Source: Oscillospiraceae bacterium (lineage in GTDB: Bacteria > Bacillota > Clostridia > Oscillospirales > Oscillospiraceae). From it: 64,000 bases of DNA. The stretch is taken from NCBI GenBank assembly GCA_015067565.1, contig SVMF01000013.1, forward strand, positions 1 to 64,000. The letters run 5' to 3'. A model generated the notes under the pieces. The model did not search any database. It had not been told where the DNA came from and was given only the letters and a program-made list of their open reading frames with translations. Shown here in pieces: positions 8,101 to 15,952 of this stretch (the stretch's first letter is position 1; each line of letters begins with the position of its first letter). Position numbers and translations under genes: made by a program.

Positions 8101-10336
8101 TGCCGACCTCGATCAGGGTCAGGACGGTGTCACGGGTCGGGGTGTAGCCGGCAAAGTTGTCGAAGTTACCGAATGTGGTGCCGGGGTGGTTGAACTGAGA
8201 AACAACAGGAGCATCCGCAATGTACTTGGTCTGAACGCCCTCTGCAACGGGGTTGCCATCGACATCGAGGCCCAGATTTGCATTGACCATCAGGTCGTTG
8301 TACAGATGCATACCTGCATAGCTGTTGGTCTTGTCGTTGAGCTTAGCATTGTTACGGGAGACGGGGCCGAAGGTATTGAAGCTGTTGGTATGACCAGGGC
8401 CACCGGACCAAGTCATCTCGTAGCCATACATGCCGATAAAGTCATCGGTGATGTACTTGGCAGCAGTCTGTCTAGCCTCTTCCCACTTGGTGATGCTGCC
8501 GCTCTTTGCCAGAGAAGACAGATCATAGTAGCTGGTCATGGTAGCAGTAGAGGTGGTATCAAAGTAGTTGGAGTGGTCGGTGACAAAGAGGAAGTCGATG
8601 TCGTCGGCCTTCATAGCATACTCGTAAGCCTGCTCCAGGGTACCTGCGCCGTCAGAGTACTCAGCGGTATGGGAGTGCATCTGACCGTAGTACAGGCTAA
8701 GGCCTTCCTCGCCAACGAAGAAAGACCAGGTCATCTCTGCCTTCTTGCCGTCAGCGCGGACAATTCTGACATAGATGGTGTGACGATCGTCAGCCATGTC
8801 AGCCGTCGGCTTGTAGGAGATCTTGGTTGCAGAAACAGTGGGCTTTACCTCTGCGCCGTCAATGGTCAGCAGGATAGAGGGGTTGTTGCCGCAGTTTGCA
8901 ATGTTGACAACAATCTCAGGACGCTTCTCTTCCTGAGTTGCAGAGTTGGACATCGGGGAGACGGAGACGATGATGGGCTCATCATGGATCTCAACGGTCT
9001 TCTCTGCGGAGTAGACCATGTCATACTCGTTCTTTGCCGTGCCCTTGAGCGTCAGGCTGGTCTTACCGGCCAGTGCAGAAGCGGGAACAGCATAGGTGTA
9101 CTTGTAGCCATCAACAGCCGTCGGCTCGATCTTGGTCTCGGTGCCGCCATTGGTCTGGTAGGACATCTCCATGGACTCAATCTTGGTGCTGTCGTCCAGC
9201 TCGACCTCGAAGTCATAGTCAACACCCAGGAATGCGTTGTCGGCCTTGATGTTCATTGCGGGATTCAGGACATAGCCGAGGCCGTGGGGATCTTCCGCCT
9301 TGAAGAACTTCATGGCAAAGATAGACTCACTACCGGTGTAGGTCCAGCCGCTGAAAGCGCTGCCGAAGTACTCGATACAGACGGGTCTATTCTTATACTT
9401 TGCAGTCTTGTTGTACATGATGTAGCCGCCGGTGCACTCCTCCAGATACCACTTGGTGTAGTCCGTCTGAGTATCCGCGAAGAACAGCGCCTCGTCGTTG
9501 GTGCCATCGGCATTGTTTTCGGAGGTAGCAAGATACTTGCCCTTGTTCTCGAAGGTGTAGTACTTGGTTCCGTCATAGGTAACATTGAAGACCAATGCGC
9601 CGTTACCGGGGGTGAACACATTGCCCTCAAGGGAGGAAGTGATGGGCTTCAGGCTGCCGGTGTCTTCCGGGCCGAAGCAAGCTTCCGAATGATCGTTATA
9701 GATGACAACAGTGTCGCCGTTTGCGGGCTTTTCGCCGGCATGAGGCTTCTCACCGAGGTAGCCGTCGCCGTCTTCATCAGCGTTTGCATCGATTGCATAG
9801 AAGCTGAAGCAGTAGATGTCGGACATTTCCTTGCAGGTCCATGCCTTAAAGGAGCTGTAGAACTCGATGTAGATGTCGTACTTGTTGTTGTACTTGAAAT
9901 CGTTGTTGATGATAACGAAGCCTTCGAAACCATCAACCTGCTGGATCTTCCACTTGCAGCCCTTCTCAGGAGCGTCCTTGAACGCCAGCATCTCAGCAGC
10001 ATCGGTATACAGATACTTGCCACCGCAGGTGATGTAGTAGGTGCCGTCAGCGTTCGGAACAAGCGTGTAGACGCCTGCGCCCTCACGGACACCCAGGTTT
10101 GCGTTTTCTTCATAAGTCTGCACGGCAGATACTCCGATGGAGCCGCCGCTTGCAGTGCTTGCGAAGACGCCACCTGCAGATGCGCTGTAGATAACGACAG
10201 TCTGATCGGCTGCAGGAATCTCCGTAAGCGGAGTCGCAGTCACCAGCTCGTCAGCAGCAGCGACAACAGGCAGCATTGCGAGAATCATTGCCACAGCCAT
10301 CAGCAGGGAAATAACTCTCTTGAATTGCTTTCTCAT
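5186..10336 (-). CDS. Giant secreted PHP-domain protein with C-terminal SLH repeats
   Basis: This 1716-residue surface protein has a signal peptide (residues 1-28, ending VVAAAD), two related beta-rich modules (both with TVVIY strands, about 35-370), Ig-like segments, a PHP metallohydrolase domain of the CehA/McbA kind near 545-830 (GQMHSHTAEYSDG, FVTDHSN, NNQDNHKG), a glutamine-amidotransferase-like fold around 1030-1240, an OB-fold-like domain around 1315-1500, and three SLH repeats from about 1535 to the end. The PHP motifs suggest a phosphoesterase-type metal site; the substrate is unknown. The start at 10336 follows AAAGGAGG. Monocistronic, with its own terminator. Confidence 0.9.
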   Translation of the reverse strand: MRKQFKRVISLLMAVAMILAMLPVVAAADELVTATPLTEIPAADQTVVIYSASAGGVFASTASGGSIGVSAVQTYEENANLGVREGAGVYTLVPNADGTYYITCGGKYLYTDAAEMLAFKDAPEKGCKWKIQQVDGFEGFVIINNDFKYNNKYDIYIEFYSSFKAWTCKEMSDIYCFSFYAIDANADEDGDGYLGEKPHAGEKPANGDTVVIYNDHSEACFGPEDTGSLKPITSSLEGNVFTPGNGALVFNVTYDGTKYYTFENKGKYLATSENNADGTNDEALFFADTQTDYTKWYLEECTGGYIMYNKTAKYKNRPVCIEYFGSAFSGWTYTGSESIFAMKFFKAEDPHGLGYVLNPAMNIKADNAFLGVDYDFEVELDDSTKIESMEMSYQTNGGTETKIEPTAVDGYKYTYAVPASALAGKTSLTLKGTAKNEYDMVYSAEKTVEIHDEPIIVSVSPMSNSATQEEKRPEIVVNIANCGNNPSILLTIDGAEVKPTVSATKISYKPTADMADDRHTIYVRIVRADGKKAEMTWSFFVGEEGLSLYYGQMHSHTAEYSDGAGTLEQAYEYAMKADDIDFLFVTDHSNYFDTTSTATMTSYYDLSSLAKSGSITKWEEARQTAAKYITDDFIGMYGYEMTWSGGPGHTNSFNTFGPVSRNNAKLNDKTNSYAGMHLYNDLMVNANLGLDVDGNPVAEGVQTKYIADAPVVSQFNHPGTTFGNFDNFAGYTPTRDTVLTLIEVGNGEGAVGGSSYWPSYSQYDLCLSKGWHVAPTNNQDNHKGKWGDANTCRDVVMTDNFTEAGIYKAMSDRQVYATEDQNLRIYYYLNDQLMGSIIDTGDEDVKKVHFEVSISDPDGEALGKIEIIGENGITLKKFETAGATYELDTELDNTDAYYYIKITQKDGDIAVTAPVWVGAATPITASLSHSAALCEVGEVDTITSTVTNAAAYAYELDKVVFSMVVAGKDTVIKTFDEDMSIAAGEAKTFTFDYVHTYEGTKDIKVVYYGKYNGKEFKCQASETHKVYGDGLMKVAIDRGHTNYYVSGDYAGNVGNFITYCANNGIKCEYLEAGQFTFTNLSKYDLIILTVPYLRNAGKATMYTEEEIAALGRYVKIHGGNVIICSKSDRDNTYDNCANNTNALLEAIGAHSRVVNGIIVDNDLKSSEAYRIYFSAKENFNTKHRFTKGAYTASNAFGTKPATDNQTGFQLYNGAPISIMEGYEDKVEVLVRGYQTTWGSHYDGYFDSNAFVPEYDPADPSKVTVPMDEVNIMTYEDLPYDNWVVTCGVTFFSNYDIKDDVNYANKHIVLNILRELTSKGPATPATPIKEVKAKTSGRYVIEGYVSSNASGYDQDTAFFDCIYVQDKDGNGINIFPVAGNFAIGMNVRCYGEITFYCGEVELNLSSDFGGNIRIVSDDVFDVVPKEVTCKEAMSDATIGNLMKVKGLVTGIHKTEGVIDKVYVRDTTGEACVFINGYIMKDYTGLDDLKVGMAVTAVGVGSRDVDETSATAAIFARLRVRDRSEIVITNAVPDIDAVFTDVAAKDWFMGAVEYCVNNGLLNGTANGIFQPNVTLSRAMVATVLYRMAGSPAVSEKARFSDVKDGEWYSDAVVWAETNGIVTGYSDNTFRPNAAITRQEMAVMITRYAKNIAEMDTTATIDTLEYPDAASVAAWARDAVLWCVEMGIINGMDGKIAPNGNATRAQFATIIMRFNQMEK

Positions 10337-10599
10337 AGTGTTTCCTCCTTTTAATCTTCTAACCATATCCTCGCATGGGCGCAAAGATACTTATAGTGAT
10401 AGCACAATAATAACATATTCTCGCAAATATTTCCACACAAAAAATGATTTTCATTCTAAATTTTTTCATTTTCGGCAAATGTAACAAATTTGCATACTAC
10501 CTCTCGGTAAATATGCGCTTTAATATTGCGAATTTCTTCTCCCGCTGCAGTTTTTTTCGGCATCCGTTCTCATTTGAATTTTGTTGTCCTCCATGCTTC

Positions 10600-10628
10600 T
10601 TGACAGACGCAAATCTCAGCATTATAAT
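10600..10628 (+). promoter_or_regulatory. Consensus sigma-A promoter
   Basis: TTGACA (10600-10605) and TATAAT (10623-10628) are both perfect and 17 bp apart, 30 bp before the yibE/F start. Confidence 0.92.
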
Positions 10629-10657
10629 ATGTAGCATCAACTGCACGGAGGTTTGAG

Positions 10658-12076
10658 ATGAAGATAAAATCTTTCCGTTATTTCCTGCTGAGTCTGATCG
10701 CAGGAACACTGTTCGCCGTTGGTGGCATCGCCCTGTTGGTTACGATCCTTTTGCGCAATGAGTGGCGCATCATATCGCTTTTGGTCTGTCTTCCAATCAT
10801 CATCGGCGGCATTTTCCTGCTGTATTATGCGTGGCTTTTTTATAGCCAAGGCTCGCGTGATCCGAAGACCGATCTTGCCAATGCACGCGGTTCCGGTATG
10901 CATTCAAAAATCTGGACTATCGTCATTTTATCGGCCGCTGCATGCATCTTCTTTGGCTTCTATTCCGTCGCTTCGGAGGTCGATCCTGTACCAAAGTCCA
11001 ACGCCCTGCAGAGCCTGAGCTACGAATCGGCCGAGGTTTTGGAAATCACCTCGGAATACTACCAGGGCAGCCAGGAGATGGAGGATCGTCCGCAAGGTGA
11101 GCAGATCACCACGGTCGAGATCAAAACAGGCCCATACGCCGGCGATGTATATTCCAACGTACGCAACTCTCTTTCCGTCTATTACGGAACGATCCTGGAG
11201 GTCGGCGACCGCGTCATCGTCGCCATCTCCGACGACGGTACCACCGTCACAATCGACAGCAGCTACATCTATAACTACGACCGCACCACTCCCCTGCTCA
11301 TCATTCTGCTTCTGTTCCTGCTTACGACCGTTTTGGTCGGCGGCAAGGTCGGTGCAAAGTCCCTACTCGGTCTCGGTCTGACCGTTTTGTGCGTATTTAC
11401 CATTCTGTTCCCGTTGCTGATCGGCGGATGGCCGACGCTACCCACCATTCTGGGCATCTGTGCCTATGTCACAATCGTGGAATTCGTCATCATGGGCGGT
11501 GTGAATAAGAAGATCCTGGTCGCCATTCTGGGCACCATCTCCGGTGTCGCCATCGCCATGCTCTTCGGTGAGATTTCGGCTAGCATTCTGCGCCTTAGCG
11601 GCTACCAGATGAAGGATGCCGCTGGTGAGATCGAAGCCCTTGGTCAGCTGCGACAGACGCAGGATGTCAACCATGCCATCCGTCTGAATGATCTGCTGGT
11701 CGGCGGTATCCTGATCGCCGCGCTCGGTGCGGTCAACGACGTGGCCATGAGCATCAGCTCAGCCATGAGTGAGCTGGTTGCCGTCAATCCCGATCTGACA
11801 CGCAGGGAGCTTTTGAAATCCGGCATGAACATCGGCCGCGATATGGTCGGCACGATGACAAACACGCTGATCCTGGCATTGGTCGGCGGCAGCTTCGTTG
11901 AGATCCTGTATTATTCCTCGTTGGATCTGAGCTTCTACGAACTGATGAGCACGACCTACTTCCCAATTGAGCTGATGCAGGCCGTAGCAAGCTCCATCGG
12001 TGTCATTCTGGCCGTGCCGCTTTCCGTTGTCCTCGGAATGATTTTTTTCGCACACAGAAAACAGAAAAAAGCATAA
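10658..12076 (+). CDS. YibE/F family membrane protein
   Basis: The 472-residue protein has two N-terminal membrane segments, a soluble domain with a beta-rich core (about residues 125-205, including SYIYNYDRTTPLL), and six or more C-terminal segments with YibE/F signatures (ALGAVNDVAMSISSAM, SGMNIGRDMVGTMTNTL). YibE/F proteins are predicted transporters or scaffolds of unknown substrate. GGAGG precedes the ATG and a consensus promoter drives it alone. Family call is firm; role is not. Confidence 0.92.
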   Translation: MKIKSFRYFLLSLIAGTLFAVGGIALLVTILLRNEWRIISLLVCLPIIIGGIFLLYYAWLFYSQGSRDPKTDLANARGSGMHSKIWTIVILSAAACIFFGFYSVASEVDPVPKSNALQSLSYESAEVLEITSEYYQGSQEMEDRPQGEQITTVEIKTGPYAGDVYSNVRNSLSVYYGTILEVGDRVIVAISDDGTTVTIDSSYIYNYDRTTPLLIILLLFLLTTVLVGGKVGAKSLLGLGLTVLCVFTILFPLLIGGWPTLPTILGICAYVTIVEFVIMGGVNKKILVAILGTISGVAIAMLFGEISASILRLSGYQMKDAAGEIEALGQLRQTQDVNHAIRLNDLLVGGILIAALGAVNDVAMSISSAMSELVAVNPDLTRRELLKSGMNIGRDMVGTMTNTLILALVGGSFVEILYYSSLDLSFYELMSTTYFPIELMQAVASSIGVILAVPLSVVLGMIFFAHRKQKKA

Positions 12077-12079
12077 AGC

Positions 12080-12113
12080 AAAACGCAGGGATGAAGCTTC
12101 ATCTCTGCGTTTT
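12080..12113. terminator. Bidirectional terminator
   Basis: A 16-bp stem with one G-T pair and a 2-nt loop has A and T runs on the two sides. It sits between the convergent yibE/F and HTH genes. Confidence 0.85.
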
Positions 12114-12122
12114 ATTCTTGGA

Positions 12123-12416
12123 TCAAAGTCGGATACGACCACCAATCAACTTGCCGGTTGCAGCCAAACGTTCAGCATCACGGCCTCTGGGCTCCAAAAC
12201 CCCGTGAGCACCCAGAACCATCAATATGGCAAGATAGGTGTCCCAACCAAGGGGGGCAGCGCCGCGTTCCATCTCAGAAATCTTCTGGCGGCTCTTTCCG
12301 ATCGCATCGCCAAGTTCAGCCTGAGACATATGCATCTTCTTTCTATAGAGAGGCAACTCACGAACCAACGACTCGATCAGCTCTCTTTGTTGCTCTGTCT
12401 GTACAAATTGCGGCAT
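12123..12416 (-). CDS. XRE-family helix-turn-helix regulator
   Basis: A 97-residue cytoplasmic protein with one HTH_XRE domain (about residues 24-75; MSQAELGDAIGKSRQKISEM), followed by a short tail rich in Arg and Gly. I prefer the ATG at 12416 after GGAAGCAGGGAAG over the in-frame ATG at 12449, which has no ribosome site. Target genes are unknown; it is monocistronic. Confidence 0.8.
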   Translation of the reverse strand: MPQFVQTEQQRELIESLVRELPLYRKKMHMSQAELGDAIGKSRQKISEMERGAAPLGWDTYLAILMVLGAHGVLEPRGRDAERLAATGKLIGGRIRL

Positions 12417-12536
12417 TTGTCTTCCCTGCTTCCTTTCGTAAGATTGCATAGTGACATAAAATTCACTCTTAGCAGCATAATTATAACACGACTTTCAAAA
12501 ATTGTAAACTATTATATCCAAAATTTTTGAAAAAAA

Positions 12537-13301
12537 TCAACATTTTTTCATCAGCAGAGAGAACGGAAGGTCGTCGCGGAACGCAATCAGCAGGGCCAAA
12601 AGCACGATCAGAACCGCCAAGGTCGCAAAACAGATCTTGAGCCATCGGTGCTCGTTCTGCTCCGAATCCCTTATCGGCGGCGATGTCGGAACGAACTGAC
12701 GCACGATCGGCCCCTCAGGTTCATAGGTCGGCACATAGGGTTGCGGTTTAAAGAAGACAGGTATAATCGGCTCGATGGGTTCCATCGTCTTCGGGCTTGC
12801 AAGCGGCAAATTCTCTTGTTTTTCAATCGTTTCCGGTGTTCGCAAGCTCTTTCCGCAAAGATCGCAAACCACCGCATTCGGGGCATTTAGCAGGGCGCAG
12901 CTGCAGCGTCGATAATCGGTCGTTAAACGGTGCGAGGGCAGCCGTCTCCATAACATCCCATCGGCAAAGCTGACCGTTTCCACCGTAACGATCAAGGAAG
13001 CATTTTCCTGAACTCCGAGCGAGATCAGCCGTTCCTCACCAAAAACGCTGTGCGGTTGGGCATTGCAATTCGGTATTACTATCATTTGTCTCTTAAAAAG
13101 ACTTTTCCCTGTATAATCGGTGCCTTCAATGGAAATATATACATCGCATACAATCCGCTCCGAACGGTTAACCATGCGGAGCTGTACGAATTTTGAACCA
13201 CTGGCGTTGTGCGTGCATTGGCGGCTGCAATGGACATGGATCGGGCAATGCAGCTGTAGCATGTTCTGTTTTTTCATCTCATGCAGGGTAAAGCGTTCCA
13301 T
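12537..13301 (-). CDS. Zinc-ribbon protein with C-terminal membrane anchor
   Basis: I do not recognise this 254-residue protein. The N-terminal half is beta-rich and includes two Cys-His clusters; a CxC plus CDLCG ribbon lies near residues 135-155; a proline-rich linker follows; one hydrophobic segment (FATLAVLIVLLALLIAF) close to the C-terminus predicts a tail anchor with most of the protein in the cytoplasm. The start at 13301 is chosen because AGAGGTG lies 7 bp upstream; the in-frame ATG at 13307 is too close to it. A good promoter precedes the gene. Confidence 0.65.
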   Translation of the reverse strand: MERFTLHEMKKQNMLQLHCPIHVHCSRQCTHNASGSKFVQLRMVNRSERIVCDVYISIEGTDYTGKSLFKRQMIVIPNCNAQPHSVFGEERLISLGVQENASLIVTVETVSFADGMLWRRLPSHRLTTDYRRCSCALLNAPNAVVCDLCGKSLRTPETIEKQENLPLASPKTMEPIEPIIPVFFKPQPYVPTYEPEGPIVRQFVPTSPPIRDSEQNEHRWLKICFATLAVLIVLLALLIAFRDDLPFSLLMKKC

Positions 13302-13332
13302 GTCCATGCACCTCTTTCGCAAAATTTAGTAC

Positions 13333-13361
13333 ATTGTATCATAGAAAAGTTGCGGAATCAA
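13333..13361 (-). promoter_or_regulatory. Sigma-A-type promoter
   Basis: On the minus strand TTGATT (13356-13361) and TACAAT (13333-13338) are 17 bp apart and end about 30 bp before the zinc-ribbon gene. Confidence 0.65.
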
Positions 13362-13386
13362 CTGTTTTTTGCGGAAAAGGTCTGAA

Positions 13387-13414
13387 AAAGCCTCCATCAA
13401 AAGATGGAGGCTTT
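13387..13414 (-). terminator. Terminator of the pncB-SLH operon
   Basis: A perfect 12-bp stem with a 4-nt loop is followed by TT on the minus strand just after the SLH gene stop. Confidence 0.88.
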
Positions 13415-13421
13415 GAAATCA

Positions 13422-15410
13422 CTACTTTGACATATATCGCATCAAAATGGCTGCAATCTGTGCTCTGGTGGCCGTGCCAGTCGGAGCCAGCTTGCCGTCC
13501 ATTCCGTTGATCAATCCGGTCTCGACTGCCCAGCGCATCGCATCAAGCGCATAGAGGCTGATCTCAGCTGCGTCGGGGAACTCCAGTTTTGCATCTGTTA
13601 CCTCCGGCGAACCTGCGTGGCGGTAGAGGATGGTTGCGATCTGTTCTCTTGTCAAGGGTGCCTCAGGAGCGAAGGTCACCGCGTCGATTCCATTGACAAT
13701 GCCTTTCGACGCTGCCCAGACTACCGCATCATGATACCACGTTCCCGGTACAACATCGGTAAACGGGTTTACAAACTCATCAATGCTTTCGCTTGCCTCC
13801 GTGCGATGCAAGATCGTCACCAGCATCGCGCGAGTCACGGCTGCATTGGGCGCAAAACGTCTGTCGCCGACGCCGTTCATCATCGCATTTCCGTAGGCGA
13901 ACAGCACCGCGTCGTGGAACCAGTCATTGACCGTAACATCCGAGAAATCATAGCACGGGCAGAATCTGCCGCAGTTGACGCAGATTTCGTCAACATAGTT
14001 ATGGCCGATGGCTGGAATTTCATTTTCTACATAGAAGTCACCGCAACGAACGCAGGTGTAAAAATCGCCTCCGGCAAAATCGCAGGTCGGTTCCAGCTTA
14101 CTCATCTCAAAGGAGTGCCAAAGCATCTCGTAGACCTCGTTGACGATCTCTTCTCCGCAATCCAAACAAGTTACGATGCGGTAACCACCCTCAAGGCAAG
14201 AAGCCTCTTTGTAATTTTCTTCGACATTCTGATGCGTGCATTCATTGTTTTTCGGAAGCACCCAGGTCGAATAAACGGTCTGCAAATCATCGACGTTACC
14301 GTGGCCAGGATATGCATCCTCGCTCGAGACAACGATCGGGAAAGCTGCGTCGTAGTTTCTTGCATCACGAATATTCTCATAGTAATCGCAGCAGTCCCAC
14401 AAGCCAACCTCATTTTTCATCTTTTGGACGGCTGTTGCCACATCTTTTCCGTCGATCAGCTCATCAAAGAAAACCTCTTCCCACATATAGTCGTAGTCAA
14501 AGGTGACCGACTGGGAGTAGCCGTAAACGACCTCCATGCCCTTTGCACGCAAAGGTGCCTGCAGACCGTCGGTTGCCATACTCAGGCAGATGGCCATCCA
14601 CACGAGGCCGTGATTAGCCTCCTTTTCCATGTGATTTGCAATGCAGGTGCCATCAACGGCATAGAGCTTCATGCCGCCACTGGCAGAACCGTAGTTTACC
14701 GCATGATACACGCCGTTAGCATCCATCTTGTAGTCATCGGTCGTCAGTCCTGCGCCCGTCTGCAGAAGCAAGTACGATGTGGTTGCTCCGCTGGTGTAGT
14801 CATCCCCACGGGCAAAGTCCGTATCGCCGTGACTGTCAAAGATCACAACCGCACCGTTTTCCATGGCATCGGCAACGGCATCGATGGTAGCCTCATTTCT
14901 CGTATAGAGATGGTATGTACCGTTCATGGCTGCCGCGATCGACTTACCTTCCTTCTGGTACTGGTCGGTAAAGCTTTCGTCAATGCCGAGATAAGGCTCA
15001 ATGACATAGACATCATAAGCGCTTGCCGTATTCTGCTCGGAATAGCAGATCGTCTCGCGCTCAGGCTGAGACAATACAGACGCTTCTGCCTTTTTCGCAA
15101 TATTTCTCAATCTTGCACTGTATCCGCAGGTCACGCCCGTCGTTGTTTCAAAGGTGAAGTGATCCTCGCCGTTCCAGCGAAGGGTATCGGGCACATACAG
15201 TTCGTTCTTCTCCACGGCCGCTGCCACTTCTCTCGCGCTCTGCGCATCAGCCACTACACTCTTCTCCGCACGCAAGAGCTTCTGCCACATCGCATCAACT
15301 TCAGCATACTGCGCAGCGGTGATTCTCTGGGAGTGCTCTGCTCGCTCGGCAAAAACCGCATACGGCAAGAGCATCGACAAAACAAGCAGTACAATCAACA
15401 GTCTTTTCAT
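13422..15410 (-). CDS. SLH surface protein with a putative caspase-fold (clan CD-like) peptidase domain
   Basis: A 662-residue secreted protein: signal peptide (1-21, ending VFA), a globular domain of about 330 residues, Cys-pair motifs resembling small zinc ribbons (about 395-495), and three SLH repeats to the C-terminus. In the globular domain a hydrophobic strand ends in FDSHGD (His194) and a second ends in WMAIC (Cys275), the strand-HG / strand-AC order of clan CD peptidases such as gingipains. The peptidase call is my inference from this pattern; no reaction is proven. AGAGGT precedes the ATG and overlaps the stop of the upstream membrane protein gene, so the gene is the last of the pncB operon. 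Confidence 0.75.
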   Translation of the reverse strand: MKRLLIVLLVLSMLLPYAVFAERAEHSQRITAAQYAEVDAMWQKLLRAEKSVVADAQSAREVAAAVEKNELYVPDTLRWNGEDHFTFETTTGVTCGYSARLRNIAKKAEASVLSQPERETICYSEQNTASAYDVYVIEPYLGIDESFTDQYQKEGKSIAAAMNGTYHLYTRNEATIDAVADAMENGAVVIFDSHGDTDFARGDDYTSGATTSYLLLQTGAGLTTDDYKMDANGVYHAVNYGSASGGMKLYAVDGTCIANHMEKEANHGLVWMAICLSMATDGLQAPLRAKGMEVVYGYSQSVTFDYDYMWEEVFFDELIDGKDVATAVQKMKNEVGLWDCCDYYENIRDARNYDAAFPIVVSSEDAYPGHGNVDDLQTVYSTWVLPKNNECTHQNVEENYKEASCLEGGYRIVTCLDCGEEIVNEVYEMLWHSFEMSKLEPTCDFAGGDFYTCVRCGDFYVENEIPAIGHNYVDEICVNCGRFCPCYDFSDVTVNDWFHDAVLFAYGNAMMNGVGDRRFAPNAAVTRAMLVTILHRTEASESIDEFVNPFTDVVPGTWYHDAVVWAASKGIVNGIDAVTFAPEAPLTREQIATILYRHAGSPEVTDAKLEFPDAAEISLYALDAMRWAVETGLINGMDGKLAPTGTATRAQIAAILMRYMSK

Positions 15411-15421
15411 AATGCTACCTC

Positions 15422-15952
15422 TTAAATTTTCAGTTTCGGCCGCAGACGCACATGATATACAATCTCAAGCCGATCGATCAAAAGATCATAAACAAAGAAG
15501 GAAATATTTGCCATGACCAACAAGAATGCCAAAGTCCAAAGCTGAACACCATCAAATTCCTCGATCACAGCCGTCAGACCGAGCACATAGAGCATCAGCG
15601 CATAGGCCGCAAACACCATTGCGTTGACGTAGAAAAACTTGAGCACACATTTCCGCACCTTGGGAAGCCTGCCAAAATATTTCCTGACCATCGGATAATA
15701 GCCGAAGAATGCGAACAAAACGGCACTTTCCTTCTGCGGTGCAAGGATTGCAGCCAGTGCGGCCACCGCCACAAACCACAGCCATCCCCAGTGCTTTCCG
15801 CATTCGATATACACGGGAATCAGAACCAACGATGCCAGCACAGGGCAGGCAATGCTTGCAAACGGGAGCGTTCCTCCCAAAAACATCAGCACCAAGGCCA
15901 ATGCCGCAAGAATGCCGCACAGCGCCGTCCGCTTGGCATTATTTTTTCTCAT
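15422..15952 (-). CDS. Small polytopic membrane protein
   Basis: The 176-residue protein has about five or six hydrophobic segments and a basic N-terminus (MRKNNAKRTALCGIL), a plan similar to ECF-transporter S components or related small membrane proteins, but I cannot place it in a family. The start at 15952 follows CCGGAGG with 8-bp spacing and overlaps the pncB stop by 14 bp, so the two are coupled. The position beside nicotinate salvage makes a vitamin-uptake role possible; this is only a guess. Confidence 0.7.
   Translation of the reverse strand: MRKNNAKRTALCGILAALALVLMFLGGTLPFASIACPVLASLVLIPVYIECGKHWGWLWFVAVAALAAILAPQKESAVLFAFFGYYPMVRKYFGRLPKVRKCVLKFFYVNAMVFAAYALMLYVLGLTAVIEEFDGVQLWTLAFLLVMANISFFVYDLLIDRLEIVYHVRLRPKLKI

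Noticed and set aside
5984..10354. Open frame of 1456 codons on the + strand, antisense to the giant PHP/SLH gene
   Set aside because: It mirrors the codon structure of the real gene, has no ribosome site, and its sequence is low-complexity Val/Asp/Gly without domains; the minus-strand protein has clear domains and a signal peptide.
13617..15425. Long + strand frame antisense to the caspase-like SLH gene
   Set aside because: No domain, no start signal; explained by codon bias of the opposite gene.
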